Source: an uncultured Polaribacter sp. (GTDB taxonomy: Bacteria; Bacteroidota; Bacteroidia; Flavobacteriales; Flavobacteriaceae). From it: a stretch of DNA of 64,000 bases. Each line of letters starts with the position of its first letter. Position 1 is the stretch's first letter. The DNA is taken from contig NZ_CANMBY010000001.1 of assembly GCF_947496195.1 (NCBI RefSeq), positions 248,001 to 312,000 on the forward strand, in the 5' to 3' direction. A model generated the notes under the pieces. It was not told the origin of the DNA. It worked only from the letters and a program-made list of their open reading frames with translations, and made no database searches. Position numbers and translations under genes: made by a program. This document shows positions 35,023 through 44,229 of the stretch, piece after piece.

Positions 35023-36645
35023 ATGATGAAGACAATAAAATACATAGGTTTAGCTATCTTCTTAATTGGTTTAACCATCTTTACAGCTTCTATTTTTTTG
35101 GGTTCTTTTGAGATGTCTCAAAAAGAATTAAACACTTATATTGCTGAAAAAAATTACAAAAGTGAAATCATAAAACAAGAATTATCTAAAGCTATTGTAG
35201 ACAAAGAGCTCAATATTTTTGAATTTTCGAGTGTTGTTAGAGAAGCCTTTGAAACTTCTAATAATTATTATGATAAACTCATCGCAAAATACAATGCAGA
35301 AAAAAATTGGAAGAAAAAAGGCGAACAATACAAGTATAAAATTTTTGGTAAACCTCATACATTAAGTTATGAAATTGCAAAAAAATCTGGTAAAGGAATT
35401 ATAAAAGAAAACTCAGGCTTACTATGGTTTTTAACTTTTGGTTTAGGAATTATTGGTGCTTTATTATTCATTTTACCTAATGTAATTCTTCTTGGAAAAC
35501 CCGGAATTAAAAACGATCACATTTACCAAAATTCAGCTACAAATAGAGGTTTAATGGCTTGGTTAGTTTTAGTGTATCTAGTACTATTTTATTTGGTACT
35601 TTATTTTATGCCAGATTATGTAGTTAATTGGACTTATATCTTAGACCCAATTAGTAAGACTTTAAATGGTGGATCAGCATCACAATGGTTTGTTTACGGT
35701 TTTCTGTATTGTACAATAATGTTGGTGATGAGTGTTAGAATGTATATAAAATACAGACATAATAAATATCAAATTATTAGAACAACCTCTGTTTTGTTCT
35801 TTCAAATTGTATTTGCTTTTTTAATTCCAGAAATTATGACCAGCTTAAACATGCCTGGTTACGATTTTAAAAATGCATTTCCACTAGATTACGACTTTTT
35901 CTTTGAATGGAACTTAAAAAGTTTAACAGAAAGTGGTGCAATTGGTATTTTTATCTTGGTTTGGGGTACTTTACTAACCCTAGTAATTGTTCCTGTAATG
36001 GTTTATTTCTTTGGAAAAAGATGGTACTGTTCTTGGGTTTGTGGTTGTGGTGGTTTAGCAGAAACTTTGGGTGACCCTTACAGACAACATTCAAATAAAA
36101 GTTTAAATGCATGGAAGTTAGAAAGATGGTTAATACATGCTGTTTTAGCCTTTTCTTTAGTGATGACAATTGTTACTTTATATTGTTATTTTTCTAGTGC
36201 ATCTTCATTTATTGGTATTAAATCTCAATGGATAAAAGACACTTACAGTTTCTTAATTGGAGCGTGGTTTGCAGGTGTAATTGGTACAGGATTTTACCCC
36301 ATTTTTGGCAATAGAGTTTGGTGTAGGTTTGGTTGTCCTTTAGCTGCATATTTAGGTTTAGTACAACGTTTTAAAAGTAGATTTAGAATAACTACAAATG
36401 GTGGGCAATGTATTTCTTGTGGAAATTGTTCTACCTATTGTGAGCAAGGTATTGATGTAAGAGCCTATGCTCAAAAAGGAGAAAACATTGTACGTTCTAG
36501 TTGTGTAGGTTGTGGAATTTGTTCTGCTGTGTGTCCAAGAGGCGTATTAAAATTAGAAAACGGACCTGAAGCTGGAAGAATAAATCCAACTGAAATTTTA
36601 TTAGGTAATGATGTTGATTTAATGCAGTTAGTAAATAAAAAATAA
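35023..36645 (+). CDS. Membrane-bound 4Fe-4S protein, NapH/NosR-like
   Basis: A 540-residue inner-membrane electron-transfer protein. One N-terminal helix (about 5-27) is followed by an extracytoplasmic region of about 110 residues and then about six helices. In the last third it has the NapH/NosR-type cysteines in membrane-adjacent loops (YCSWVCGCGG, WCRFGCPLA), then two ferredoxin clusters: CISCGNCSTYCEQG and CVGCGICSAVCPRG, the ligands of two 4Fe-4S centres. The family passes electrons across or along the membrane. The flavoprotein gene just before it is the obvious electron partner. Confidence 0.88.
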   Translation: MMKTIKYIGLAIFLIGLTIFTASIFLGSFEMSQKELNTYIAEKNYKSEIIKQELSKAIVDKELNIFEFSSVVREAFETSNNYYDKLIAKYNAEKNWKKKGEQYKYKIFGKPHTLSYEIAKKSGKGIIKENSGLLWFLTFGLGIIGALLFILPNVILLGKPGIKNDHIYQNSATNRGLMAWLVLVYLVLFYLVLYFMPDYVVNWTYILDPISKTLNGGSASQWFVYGFLYCTIMLVMSVRMYIKYRHNKYQIIRTTSVLFFQIVFAFLIPEIMTSLNMPGYDFKNAFPLDYDFFFEWNLKSLTESGAIGIFILVWGTLLTLVIVPVMVYFFGKRWYCSWVCGCGGLAETLGDPYRQHSNKSLNAWKLERWLIHAVLAFSLVMTIVTLYCYFSSASSFIGIKSQWIKDTYSFLIGAWFAGVIGTGFYPIFGNRVWCRFGCPLAAYLGLVQRFKSRFRITTNGGQCISCGNCSTYCEQGIDVRAYAQKGENIVRSSCVGCGICSAVCPRGVLKLENGPEAGRINPTEILLGNDVDLMQLVNKK

Positions 36646-37124
36646 TGCTTAAACCAATTATATCCTTTTTACTTATTTCTTTTTCTTTGATTACTTTTTC
36701 ACAAAAAAAATATGTGAAAAACTATTTTAATAATGGAAATTTAAAAGAAGAAGGTTGGACTAAAAAAAATAAAAAAACTGCTTATTGGAAATTCTATTAC
36801 AAAAATGGTAGTTTAAAAGAAGAAGGTAGTTTTAAGGATGATAAAAAAATAAAATATTGGTACTTTTACAGCCAAAATGAAACCTTAGAAAAAGAGGGGC
36901 ATTTTAATGAAGGAGTAAAAAATAATTGGTGGTTGTTTTATGATGATAAAGGAAATATAAACCACAAATGCCAATTAAAAAACAATCAGAAAAACGGGTA
37001 TTGTTTAATTTATGATAACGAAAAACTGATAAAAGCTTCAAAATTTAAAGAGGGTAAAAAAATAAAAGAATGGACAGATTTTTCATCCTTTAAAAAAGAA
37101 AATAATCTGTTGGATTTAAGATAA
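36645..37124 (+). CDS. Secreted MORN-repeat protein
   Basis: A 159-residue protein with a signal peptide (to about TFSQ) and about five MORN-like repeats of the KNGSLKEEG..W.FY type. It resembles the YwqK family, sometimes labelled antitoxin, though no toxin gene is near. It overlaps the previous stop as TAATG and directly abuts the glycosyltransferase. Its role in this operon is unknown. Confidence 0.82.
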   Translation: MLKPIISFLLISFSLITFSQKKYVKNYFNNGNLKEEGWTKKNKKTAYWKFYYKNGSLKEEGSFKDDKKIKYWYFYSQNETLEKEGHFNEGVKNNWWLFYDDKGNINHKCQLKNNQKNGYCLIYDNEKLIKASKFKEGKKIKEWTDFSSFKKENNLLDLR

Positions 37125-37817
37125 ATGAATCACCTTATAAAAGTAATTATTCCTGCTTATAATGAGCAAGATTCAATAGCACATGTAGTTAATGATATTC
37201 CTAAAATTGTTGATGAAATAATTGTAATTAGCAATAATTCTACAGACAAAACAGAATTAAATGCAAAAAATGCAGGAGCTACTGTTTTAACAGAAACTAA
37301 AAAAGGATATGGTTATGCTTGTTTAAAAGGTTTAGACTACATCAGTAAGCAAAAAACAAAACCAGATATTATTGTTTTTTTAGATGGCGATTATTCAGAC
37401 TATCCAGAACAACTTACAGAAATTATTGCACCAATAATTAATAAAGACATCGATTTTGTATTGGGAGCTAGAGTAAAAAAACTCAGAGAAAGTGGTTCTA
37501 TGACACCTCAACAAGTTTTTGGTAATTGGTTAGCTACTTTTTTAATGAAACTTTTTTTTGGAGCTAAATTTTCTGATTTAGGCCCTTTTAGAGCTATTAA
37601 ATACAACAAGTTATTGGCTTTAAATATGGAAGACAAGACCTATGGTTGGACAGTAGAAATGCAACTAAAGGTGCTTAAGCAAAAAATGACTTATAAAGAA
37701 ATACCTGTAAAATATAGAAATAGAATAGGCGTATCAAAAGTTTCAGGAACCGTAAAAGGTACTATATTTGCAGGGATAAAAATCCTTAGTTGGATTTTTA
37801 AATACAGCTTTAAATAA
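37125..37817 (+). CDS. Glycosyltransferase family 2, polyprenyl-phosphate sugar synthase-like
   Basis: A 230-residue soluble GT-A enzyme. It has VIIPAYNEQDSI at the N-terminus, the metal-binding FLDGDYSDYP near residue 85, and a conserved SDLGPFRAI segment near 150. Dolichyl/polyprenyl-phosphate mannose or glucose synthases look like this, giving a lipid-linked sugar donor. That would supply a sugar to the membrane glycosyltransferase two genes downstream. The donor specificity is inferred. It overlaps the next gene by one base. Confidence 0.85.
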   Translation: MNHLIKVIIPAYNEQDSIAHVVNDIPKIVDEIIVISNNSTDKTELNAKNAGATVLTETKKGYGYACLKGLDYISKQKTKPDIIVFLDGDYSDYPEQLTEIIAPIINKDIDFVLGARVKKLRESGSMTPQQVFGNWLATFLMKLFFGAKFSDLGPFRAIKYNKLLALNMEDKTYGWTVEMQLKVLKQKMTYKEIPVKYRNRIGVSKVSGTVKGTIFAGIKILSWIFKYSFK

Positions 37818-39307
37818 TGATTTTAGAATATTTAGTCATAATTATTTATACCATTTGTCTACTGCTTATTTTTATGTATGCTTTAGCACAACTAAATCTT
37901 CTTGTTAATTATTTAAAGTACAGAAATAAGACAGATGATGCTGTAAAATTTGATTTTTCAAATCCAAATGAAATACCTTTTGTAACCATTCAACTTCCTG
38001 TTTTTAATGAACTTTACGTAATGAAACGTTTATTAAAAAATATCGCAAAATTAGAATATCCAAAAGATAAATTAGAAATTCAGGTTTTAGACGATTCTAC
38101 AGATGAGTCAGTTGATGTTACTGCAAAACACATCAAAAAACTTCAAGAAAAAGGGATTAATATTCAGCATATTAGAAGAACTAATAGAAAAGGGTTTAAA
38201 GCAGGTGCACTTAAAGAAGGATTAAAAATTGCAAAAGGTGAATATATTGCCATTTTTGATGCAGATTTTTTACCTAAAAAAGACTGGTTATTACAAACTG
38301 TACCTTATTTTAAAGATTCTGAAATTGGTGTAGTACAAACAAGGTGGAGCCATATCAACCGAAATTATTCTACACTTACAAGAATACAGGCTTTTATGTT
38401 AGATGCGCATTTTACTTTAGAGCAAGTGGGTAGAAATAGTAAAGGTCATTTTATCAATTTTAATGGAACTGCAGGTATTTGGAGAAAAGAATGTATTTTA
38501 GATGCTGGTAATTGGCAAGGAGATACACTTACAGAAGATATTGATTTAAGTTACAGAGCACAACTTAAAAAATGGAAATTTAAATATTTAGAAAATGTTG
38601 AAACTCCTGCAGAATTACCAGTAATTATTAGTGCTGCAAGGTCTCAACAATTTAGATGGAATAAAGGTGGAGCAGAGAATTTTCAAAAAATGTTTAAAAG
38701 AATTGTAAGTAATAAAAACATCTCTTTTAAAACTAAAATTCATGGCTTATTACATTTGTTGAATAGCTCTATGTTTACTTGCATTTTTTTAGTAGCTATT
38801 TTAAGTGTTCCAATGTTGTATATTAAAAATGAATATGCTCATTTAAAAGGCTATTTTTATGTGATGAGCTTTTTTGTAATGAGTTCAATTATATTTTTTA
38901 TTTGCTATTGGCATATGTATAAAAATATTTATGGTGGTGGTTTTGTAAAGTTTTTTAAATATATAGGCGCTTTTTTTACATTCTTTTCTGTTGCAATGGG
39001 CTTTTCTTTGCATAATACAATTGCAGTTTTAGAAGGTCATTTTGGTAAAAAAAGTGAGTTTGTAAGAACTCCAAAATTTAATATTAAAACATTAAAAGAC
39101 GGCTGGAAAAACAACAAATACATCAAAAAGAAACCATCTGTACACGTAATATTAGAAGGGCTACTTGCCATCTACTTTATTTTTGGTATGTATAGTGCTT
39201 TTATAGTTGGAGATCAAGGAGGAGATTTTGGATTATTCCCTTTTCATTTAATGCTTTTTATTGGCTTTGCATATGTGTTTTTTAAGTCAATTTTTTCTAA
39301 AGCATAA
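37817..39307 (+). CDS. Membrane processive glycosyltransferase, cellulose synthase-like
   Basis: A 496-residue GT2 membrane enzyme: one N-terminal helix, a cytoplasmic GT-A domain with DDSTDES, DADFLP, TEDIDLSYR and the QFRWNKG (QxxRW) product motif, then about four C-terminal helices (about 320-480). This pattern fits cellulose synthase, ceramide glucosyltransferase or mannan-type enzymes. No PilZ domain is visible. It overlaps its neighbours by single bases, so it is translationally coupled. Confidence 0.88.
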   Translation: MILEYLVIIIYTICLLLIFMYALAQLNLLVNYLKYRNKTDDAVKFDFSNPNEIPFVTIQLPVFNELYVMKRLLKNIAKLEYPKDKLEIQVLDDSTDESVDVTAKHIKKLQEKGINIQHIRRTNRKGFKAGALKEGLKIAKGEYIAIFDADFLPKKDWLLQTVPYFKDSEIGVVQTRWSHINRNYSTLTRIQAFMLDAHFTLEQVGRNSKGHFINFNGTAGIWRKECILDAGNWQGDTLTEDIDLSYRAQLKKWKFKYLENVETPAELPVIISAARSQQFRWNKGGAENFQKMFKRIVSNKNISFKTKIHGLLHLLNSSMFTCIFLVAILSVPMLYIKNEYAHLKGYFYVMSFFVMSSIIFFICYWHMYKNIYGGGFVKFFKYIGAFFTFFSVAMGFSLHNTIAVLEGHFGKKSEFVRTPKFNIKTLKDGWKNNKYIKKKPSVHVILEGLLAIYFIFGMYSAFIVGDQGGDFGLFPFHLMLFIGFAYVFFKSIFSKA

Positions 39308-40704
39308 TGTCTTTATTGACTAAATATAGAGGCATTTTACTCATATTTTTAAGTAGTATTCTCTATTTTTTATTTGCTTATTTTTTAGAAAGAACTTCTT
39401 TTTATTTTCTCACTTTCCTTTGGTTTAGTCTTTTTGGATGTTTTTACATTTTATTAAAATCTGAGGATTTTTCATTTTTTAATTTAGCAGGAATTGCATT
39501 AATTTTTAGATTAATTTTTCTTTTTGCAACACCTAATTTATCTCAAGATTTTTATAGATTTATTTGGGATGGAAGAATGATTTTAGAAGGTTTAAATCCT
39601 TATTTATCTTTACCTGAAACATTTATTCAACAAAACAACTTTCCTATAGCTGAAGCTAAAAAGCTCTATGTAGGAATGGGTACTTTAAATGGAAGTCATT
39701 ACACAAATTACCCTCCTTTAAATCAAATTAGTTTTTTATTAGCTGCTTTGTTTTCCAGTAAAAGTATTTTCGGATCTATTATTGTTTTAAGAATTCAAAT
39801 AATTTTAGCAGACATTGGTATTTTATATTTTGGAAAAAAAATACTTGAGCATTTAAAACTACCTATTAAAAATATTTTCTGGTACATTTTAAATCCTTTC
39901 ATTATCATAGAGATGACTGGAAATCTTCATTTTGAACCAGTTATGTTATTCTTTCTAGTTTTTGCATTATACAAGCTTACACAACAAAAATGGATGATTG
40001 CTGCAATTTTACTAGGCTGTTCTGTCTCTATAAAATTAATTCCTTTATTGTTTTTACCATTATTTTTTCAATGGTTTATTCCACTTTATAAAAAAGAAAA
40101 AAACGATATGATCATTTGGTCTGGATTTAAAATCAGTCCAAAAAAAATAATGAAATTAATGGTATTCTACTTTATTGTAATTTTTGTAAACATCATTTTA
40201 TTTTCACCATTTTATTCAACAGAGTTAATTGCAAATTATTCTAATTCTGTAGGCTTATGGTTTGGTAAGTTTGAGTTTAATGCAAGCTTTTATTACATAT
40301 TTAGAGAAATTGGTTATTTATTTAGAGGCTTTAATGAAATTGCAATAATTGGTAAAATTACTTCTGTAATAAGTATTTTATTTTTAGCTTATATTACTTT
40401 CTTTAGAAAGAACATACCGTTTACAAACTTAATATCTGCCATGCTTTTTGGTTTGTGTTTTTATTATTTTACAGCAACAACTATTCATCCTTGGTATATA
40501 GCTACTCCAATAATATTATCAGTCTTTACCAAGTATAATTTTCCTATTGTGTGGAGCTTAGTTTTAGTCTTTACATATCAAGCCTACTCAAATGAACCTT
40601 GGAAAGAAAACTTGTGGTTTGTTGCTTTAGAATATGTTATCGTCTTTTCTTACCTCTTTTATGAATTAAGAAATAAAAACTATAATAATTTAATGGTATC
40701 TTAA
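39307..40704 (+). CDS. Polytopic mannosyltransferase-like protein
   Basis: A 465-residue protein with about 11 helices and an early acidic loop (SQDFYRFIWDGRMILEGLNPY) typical of GT-C enzymes that use polyprenyl-phosphate sugars. HPWYIATP in the last third is also seen in this group. It resembles MptB-type alpha-mannosyltransferases and related GT87-like proteins. Donor supply by the GT2 synthase two genes upstream makes biochemical sense but is inferred. It is the last gene of the six-gene unit. Confidence 0.75.
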   Translation: MSLLTKYRGILLIFLSSILYFLFAYFLERTSFYFLTFLWFSLFGCFYILLKSEDFSFFNLAGIALIFRLIFLFATPNLSQDFYRFIWDGRMILEGLNPYLSLPETFIQQNNFPIAEAKKLYVGMGTLNGSHYTNYPPLNQISFLLAALFSSKSIFGSIIVLRIQIILADIGILYFGKKILEHLKLPIKNIFWYILNPFIIIEMTGNLHFEPVMLFFLVFALYKLTQQKWMIAAILLGCSVSIKLIPLLFLPLFFQWFIPLYKKEKNDMIIWSGFKISPKKIMKLMVFYFIVIFVNIILFSPFYSTELIANYSNSVGLWFGKFEFNASFYYIFREIGYLFRGFNEIAIIGKITSVISILFLAYITFFRKNIPFTNLISAMLFGLCFYYFTATTIHPWYIATPIILSVFTKYNFPIVWSLVLVFTYQAYSNEPWKENLWFVALEYVIVFSYLFYELRNKNYNNLMVS

Positions 40705-40752
40705 AAATTGAGTGTTTTAATTTTTATATATTAGTAACTTATTAATTATCTC

Positions 40753-41766
40753 ATGAAGAAACTGACTATAAAAGACATTGCCAAAGAATTTAATGTTTCT
40801 ATTTCTACAGTATCTAAAGCGTTAAATGACAGCTATGAAATAAGCAATAGCACTAAAGAGAAAATTCAGAAATACGCTAAAGAGCATAATTATAAACCTA
40901 ATTTTAATGCTTTAAGTTTAAAAAATAGAAGTACAAAAACGATTGGTGTTATTATACCAACCATGTTAAACTATTTTTTTGCACAAGTATTTAAAGGAAT
41001 TGAAAAAACTGCCTTAGAAAAAGGTTATAAAGTAATTACTTGTATTTCTAATCAATCTTATGATAAAGAAATAGAAATTATAGAAATGTTATCTAATGGA
41101 AGTATAGATGGTTTTTTACTTTCGTTAGCTAAAGAAACAGAATTAAATAACAATTTTAATCACTTTAAAGATTCTATAAATAATGGTACTCCTATTGTTA
41201 TGTTTGATAGAGTTGCACAATCTATAGAATGTGACAAAGTCATTACTGATGATTTAGAAGGTGCCTCTAATACTGTTGAATTTTTATACAAAAAAGGGCA
41301 CAAAAAAATTGCTTTTGTATCTACAATAAGTGATTTACATATAGGTAAACAACGATTATTAGGTTACAAAAAAGGTTTAGAAAAAATGGGATTACCATTT
41401 AATGAAGACTTAGTGCTAAATATAGTTGAAAGAGATTATAAAAAATATAAAAATATAGTTAGACCTTTTATAAAATCGAATGATGTAGACGCAGTTATTA
41501 CAACTGGAGAATCTGTAGCTGTTTCTGTAATGAAAGCAGTAAAAAAGAATGGTAAAAAAATACCTAAAGATGTTGCTGTAATTGCTTTTTCTAACGGAAT
41601 TTTAGCAAGACACTCTAGTCCAAAAATGACAACTATAAGTCAACATGGAGAAACTATGGGGCAAACTGCTGCAGAAATTTTAATAGACAAATTAGAAAAC
41701 AAAACAAAAGAAGTAGTTACTAAAGTAATTAAAACTGACTTAGTTATAAGAGATTCTACAAGGTAA
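40753..41766 (+). CDS. LacI-family transcriptional regulator
   Basis: A 337-residue repressor. Its N-terminal HTH (LTIKDIAKEFNVSISTVSKALN) and hinge (NFNALSLKNRSTKTIGVIIP) are followed by a periplasmic-binding-protein-like effector domain (about 60-330). Such regulators usually sense sugars. The HAD phosphatase starts at the base after its stop codon, so the two form an operon. The glycosyltransferase cluster lies just upstream on the same strand, 48 bases away. Confidence 0.93.
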   Translation: MKKLTIKDIAKEFNVSISTVSKALNDSYEISNSTKEKIQKYAKEHNYKPNFNALSLKNRSTKTIGVIIPTMLNYFFAQVFKGIEKTALEKGYKVITCISNQSYDKEIEIIEMLSNGSIDGFLLSLAKETELNNNFNHFKDSINNGTPIVMFDRVAQSIECDKVITDDLEGASNTVEFLYKKGHKKIAFVSTISDLHIGKQRLLGYKKGLEKMGLPFNEDLVLNIVERDYKKYKNIVRPFIKSNDVDAVITTGESVAVSVMKAVKKNGKKIPKDVAVIAFSNGILARHSSPKMTTISQHGETMGQTAAEILIDKLENKTKEVVTKVIKTDLVIRDSTR

Positions 41767-42588
41767 ATGATTGATTTTAGCAAAGTAAAGTTAGTTGTTT
41801 CTGATATGGATGGTACTTTACTAAACTCAAAAGGTCAAGTTAGTCCTCAATTTTTTGACTTATTTAACCAACTAAAAAAACAAAATATACACTTTTGCGC
41901 TGCAAGTGGAAGACAACATAATAGTATTGTTTCAAAATTAGACACTATTAAAGATGATATTTATGTAATTGCAGAAAATGGTGGAGTTGCTAAAAAAGGC
42001 AACAAAGTATTACTTTCAAATTTTTTATCTTCAAAAAAAATTCTAGAATTTATACCAGTAATAAGAACTATTTCTGGTGCTAATATGGTTTTATGTGGAG
42101 ATAATTGTGCTTTTATAGAAAGTAAAGACGAACGTTTTATTCATTTATTTCAAGAGTATTACCATAGTTTTGAGCAAGTAGATGATTTATTTGAAATTGC
42201 GAAAAAGAAGTCGATTTTTAAAATAGCAGTCTATCATTTTGATTCCTCAGAAGACTTTATTTACCCAGTTGTTAAAGATTTACATAAAGATGTTTTATTT
42301 AAAATTTCTGGTCAAAATTGGTTAGATATATCAGACAAAATGGCTAATAAAGGAAAAGCATTAAGAAAAGTACAAAGTCTATTAAATATTTCTAAAGATG
42401 AAACACTAGTTTTTGGCGATTATCATAATGATATAGAAATGATGCAAGAAGCAGACTTTAGTTTTGCTATGAAAAATGCACATAAAGACATTAAAGCTTT
42501 AGCAAAATACACTACAGAAAGTAATGATAATTATGGAGTTGAAGTCGTTTTAGAACAACTTTTAAACTCCAAAAGCAGAAAGCACTAA
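41767..42588 (+). CDS. HAD-superfamily phosphatase, Cof type
   Basis: A 273-residue hydrolase with the nucleophile motif VSDMDGTLL at residues 9-17, a Cof-type cap, a Lys in MANKGKAL near residue 195, and the acidic VFGDYHNDIEMM motif. It probably removes phosphate from a sugar phosphate or related small molecule; the LacI regulator in front supports sugar metabolism. Its 3' end overlaps the convergent YjbQ-like gene by 27 bases. Confidence 0.9.
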   Translation: MIDFSKVKLVVSDMDGTLLNSKGQVSPQFFDLFNQLKKQNIHFCAASGRQHNSIVSKLDTIKDDIYVIAENGGVAKKGNKVLLSNFLSSKKILEFIPVIRTISGANMVLCGDNCAFIESKDERFIHLFQEYYHSFEQVDDLFEIAKKKSIFKIAVYHFDSSEDFIYPVVKDLHKDVLFKISGQNWLDISDKMANKGKALRKVQSLLNISKDETLVFGDYHNDIEMMQEADFSFAMKNAHKDIKALAKYTTESNDNYGVEVVLEQLLNSKSRKH

Positions 42589-42984
42589 CTTTCTAGCTCC
42601 ACCATAATTTCTATGTTCACACAAATAAATACCTTGCCAAGTTCCTAAATTTAACTTCCCATTTGTGATTGGTATTTCTATAGAGCTCCCCAATAAAGAT
42701 GCTTTTAAATGCGCAGGCATATCATCTGAACCTTCATAAGTATGAATATAATAAGGTGCATTTTCTGGTACTATTTTATTAAAATGACTTTCAAAATCTA
42801 CACGTACACTTGGGTCTGCATCTTCATTTATAGTTAGACTAGCAGAAGTATGTTTTATAAATACTTTTAAAAACCCTTTTTCAATGGTTTTTATCTCAGA
42901 GAATTCTCGAATCACAGTTTCAGTTATCGAATGAAAACCTCTTTTAAATGGTTTTAGTTGTATCTCTTTTTGGTGGAAAATCAT
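42562..42984 (-). CDS. YjbQ-family protein (UPF0047)
   Basis: A 140-residue protein of the YjbQ/UPF0047 family, annotated in places as a secondary thiamine-phosphate synthase. It has the FIKHTSASLTINEDADPSVR motif, the SDDMPAHLKASLLG stretch and the GTWQGIYLCEHR ending. Its biological role is unclear. It overlaps the small membrane gene by four bases and the HAD gene by 27 on the other strand. Confidence 0.93.
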   Translation of the reverse strand: MIFHQKEIQLKPFKRGFHSITETVIREFSEIKTIEKGFLKVFIKHTSASLTINEDADPSVRVDFESHFNKIVPENAPYYIHTYEGSDDMPAHLKASLLGSSIEIPITNGKLNLGTWQGIYLCEHRNYGGARKLVLSAFGV

Positions 42985-43247
42985 TTTTTATGATTTTTAA
43001 AAATTGATTCCAAAATTTTATAAATAACTACTGAAAAAAAAGTTAAACCTATAAAAATAAATCCTGCAATATTTTCATACTCTTCAATGGTAAAATCTTT
43101 TGGTAAATGATATTTTATTAATGGTAAAAAAATATTATAAAGAATAAAAAGTATTAAAACACAAATGACAATTCTTAAAAGAATTTTTGTTGGCTCTTTT
43201 AGAAGTGAGAATTCATATTCTATTTTTTTCCAAATATTATTCATCAA
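42981..43247 (-). CDS. Small two-helix membrane protein, unknown
   Basis: An 88-residue protein with two predicted helices (about 22-42 and 62-80). I recognise no family. It overlaps the nitrilase by 11 bases and YjbQ by four, so it is translationally coupled in a three-gene operon. Confidence 0.75.
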   Translation of the reverse strand: MMNNIWKKIEYEFSLLKEPTKILLRIVICVLILFILYNIFLPLIKYHLPKDFTIEEYENIAGFIFIGLTFFSVVIYKILESIFKNHKK

Positions 43248-44187
43248 AAGAAACTGTACTTTGTCTTTCTCTATTTACATGCAACTTGGTTACATCTGGT
43301 CTAGAATAATGCCCAACAGCATCAAAATTTTGACGTTCTTCTAACACCCTATTAAAATCAATCGTTTCTATTATTAACCCTTCTTTGTGTAACACTGGTT
43401 CAACTATCCATTCTCCATCAGGACCAGCAATACAAGAACCTCCATTTGCTAAAACTTCTGGTGCATCTTTTACAATTTTATCATAATAAGGAATATCTTT
43501 ATGAAAGTCTGATTTTTGCATTAGTGCAGATACAGAAATTACAAAAGATCTTGATTCTCTTGCAATAAAACGAGTAATATCTTTGGTGTTATGATCACTT
43601 CCTGGCCAAACTGCAATATGTAAATTTTCACCTAAACCATACAATGCTGTTCTTGGTAAAGGCATCCAATTTTCCCAACAATTTAAGCCACCCACTGTAA
43701 AGTCTTTTAAAGGATGTACTTGCAAACCATGACCATCTCCAGGAGCCCAAGTTAAACGTTCATCGTAAGTTGGTTGTAGTTTTCTATGTACAGATTTTAT
43801 TTCTCCTTCTTCATTTATATACACCAAACTTGCATAAATGCTATGTCCTCCTCTATTTGCTGCACGTTCCATAATACCTAAATAAATAGCCATTTTGTAT
43901 TCTTTGGCTAATTTGCAAATGGAGTCTAATTCACCTTTTTCTATGGTAATGGAATTACGTACATAGTGTGCATGAATTTCTTTATTGGTTTTTGTATTCC
44001 ATTCAGCACCACCTGTTAATGCCAACCAAAAAGGATAACCAGGTAATAAGGCTTCACCAAAAACAATAAGTTCGCAATTTTCTTTTGCTGCATCTAAAAT
44101 TGATTTTTCAATCTTTTTAATCGTTTTTTCTTTATTTAACCAAACAGGAGAAATTTGTGCTAGGGCTACTTTTAATAAATTATTCAT
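43237..44187 (-). CDS. Carbon-nitrogen hydrolase, nitrilase-type
   Basis: A 316-residue enzyme with the Glu-Lys-Cys triad of the nitrilase superfamily: E in FGEALLPGYPFW, K in HRKLQPTYDERL and the nucleophilic C in GGLNCWENWMPL. The RLTWAPGDG and CWENW motifs fit true nitrilases, which turn nitriles into acids and ammonia. It heads the operon with the small membrane protein and the YjbQ-like protein. Confidence 0.9.
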   Translation of the reverse strand: MNNLLKVALAQISPVWLNKEKTIKKIEKSILDAAKENCELIVFGEALLPGYPFWLALTGGAEWNTKTNKEIHAHYVRNSITIEKGELDSICKLAKEYKMAIYLGIMERAANRGGHSIYASLVYINEEGEIKSVHRKLQPTYDERLTWAPGDGHGLQVHPLKDFTVGGLNCWENWMPLPRTALYGLGENLHIAVWPGSDHNTKDITRFIARESRSFVISVSALMQKSDFHKDIPYYDKIVKDAPEVLANGGSCIAGPDGEWIVEPVLHKEGLIIETIDFNRVLEERQNFDAVGHYSRPDVTKLHVNRERQSTVSFDE

Positions 44188-44229
44188 TCTAAATATTTAA
44201 AATTTAAGAGTCGTTAACTCAAGAAATAC

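Noticed and set aside
36645..37124. The MORN protein as the antitoxin of a toxin-antitoxin pair
   Set aside because: The YwqK antitoxin label exists for this family, but no toxin-like gene is near, and this protein has a signal peptide.
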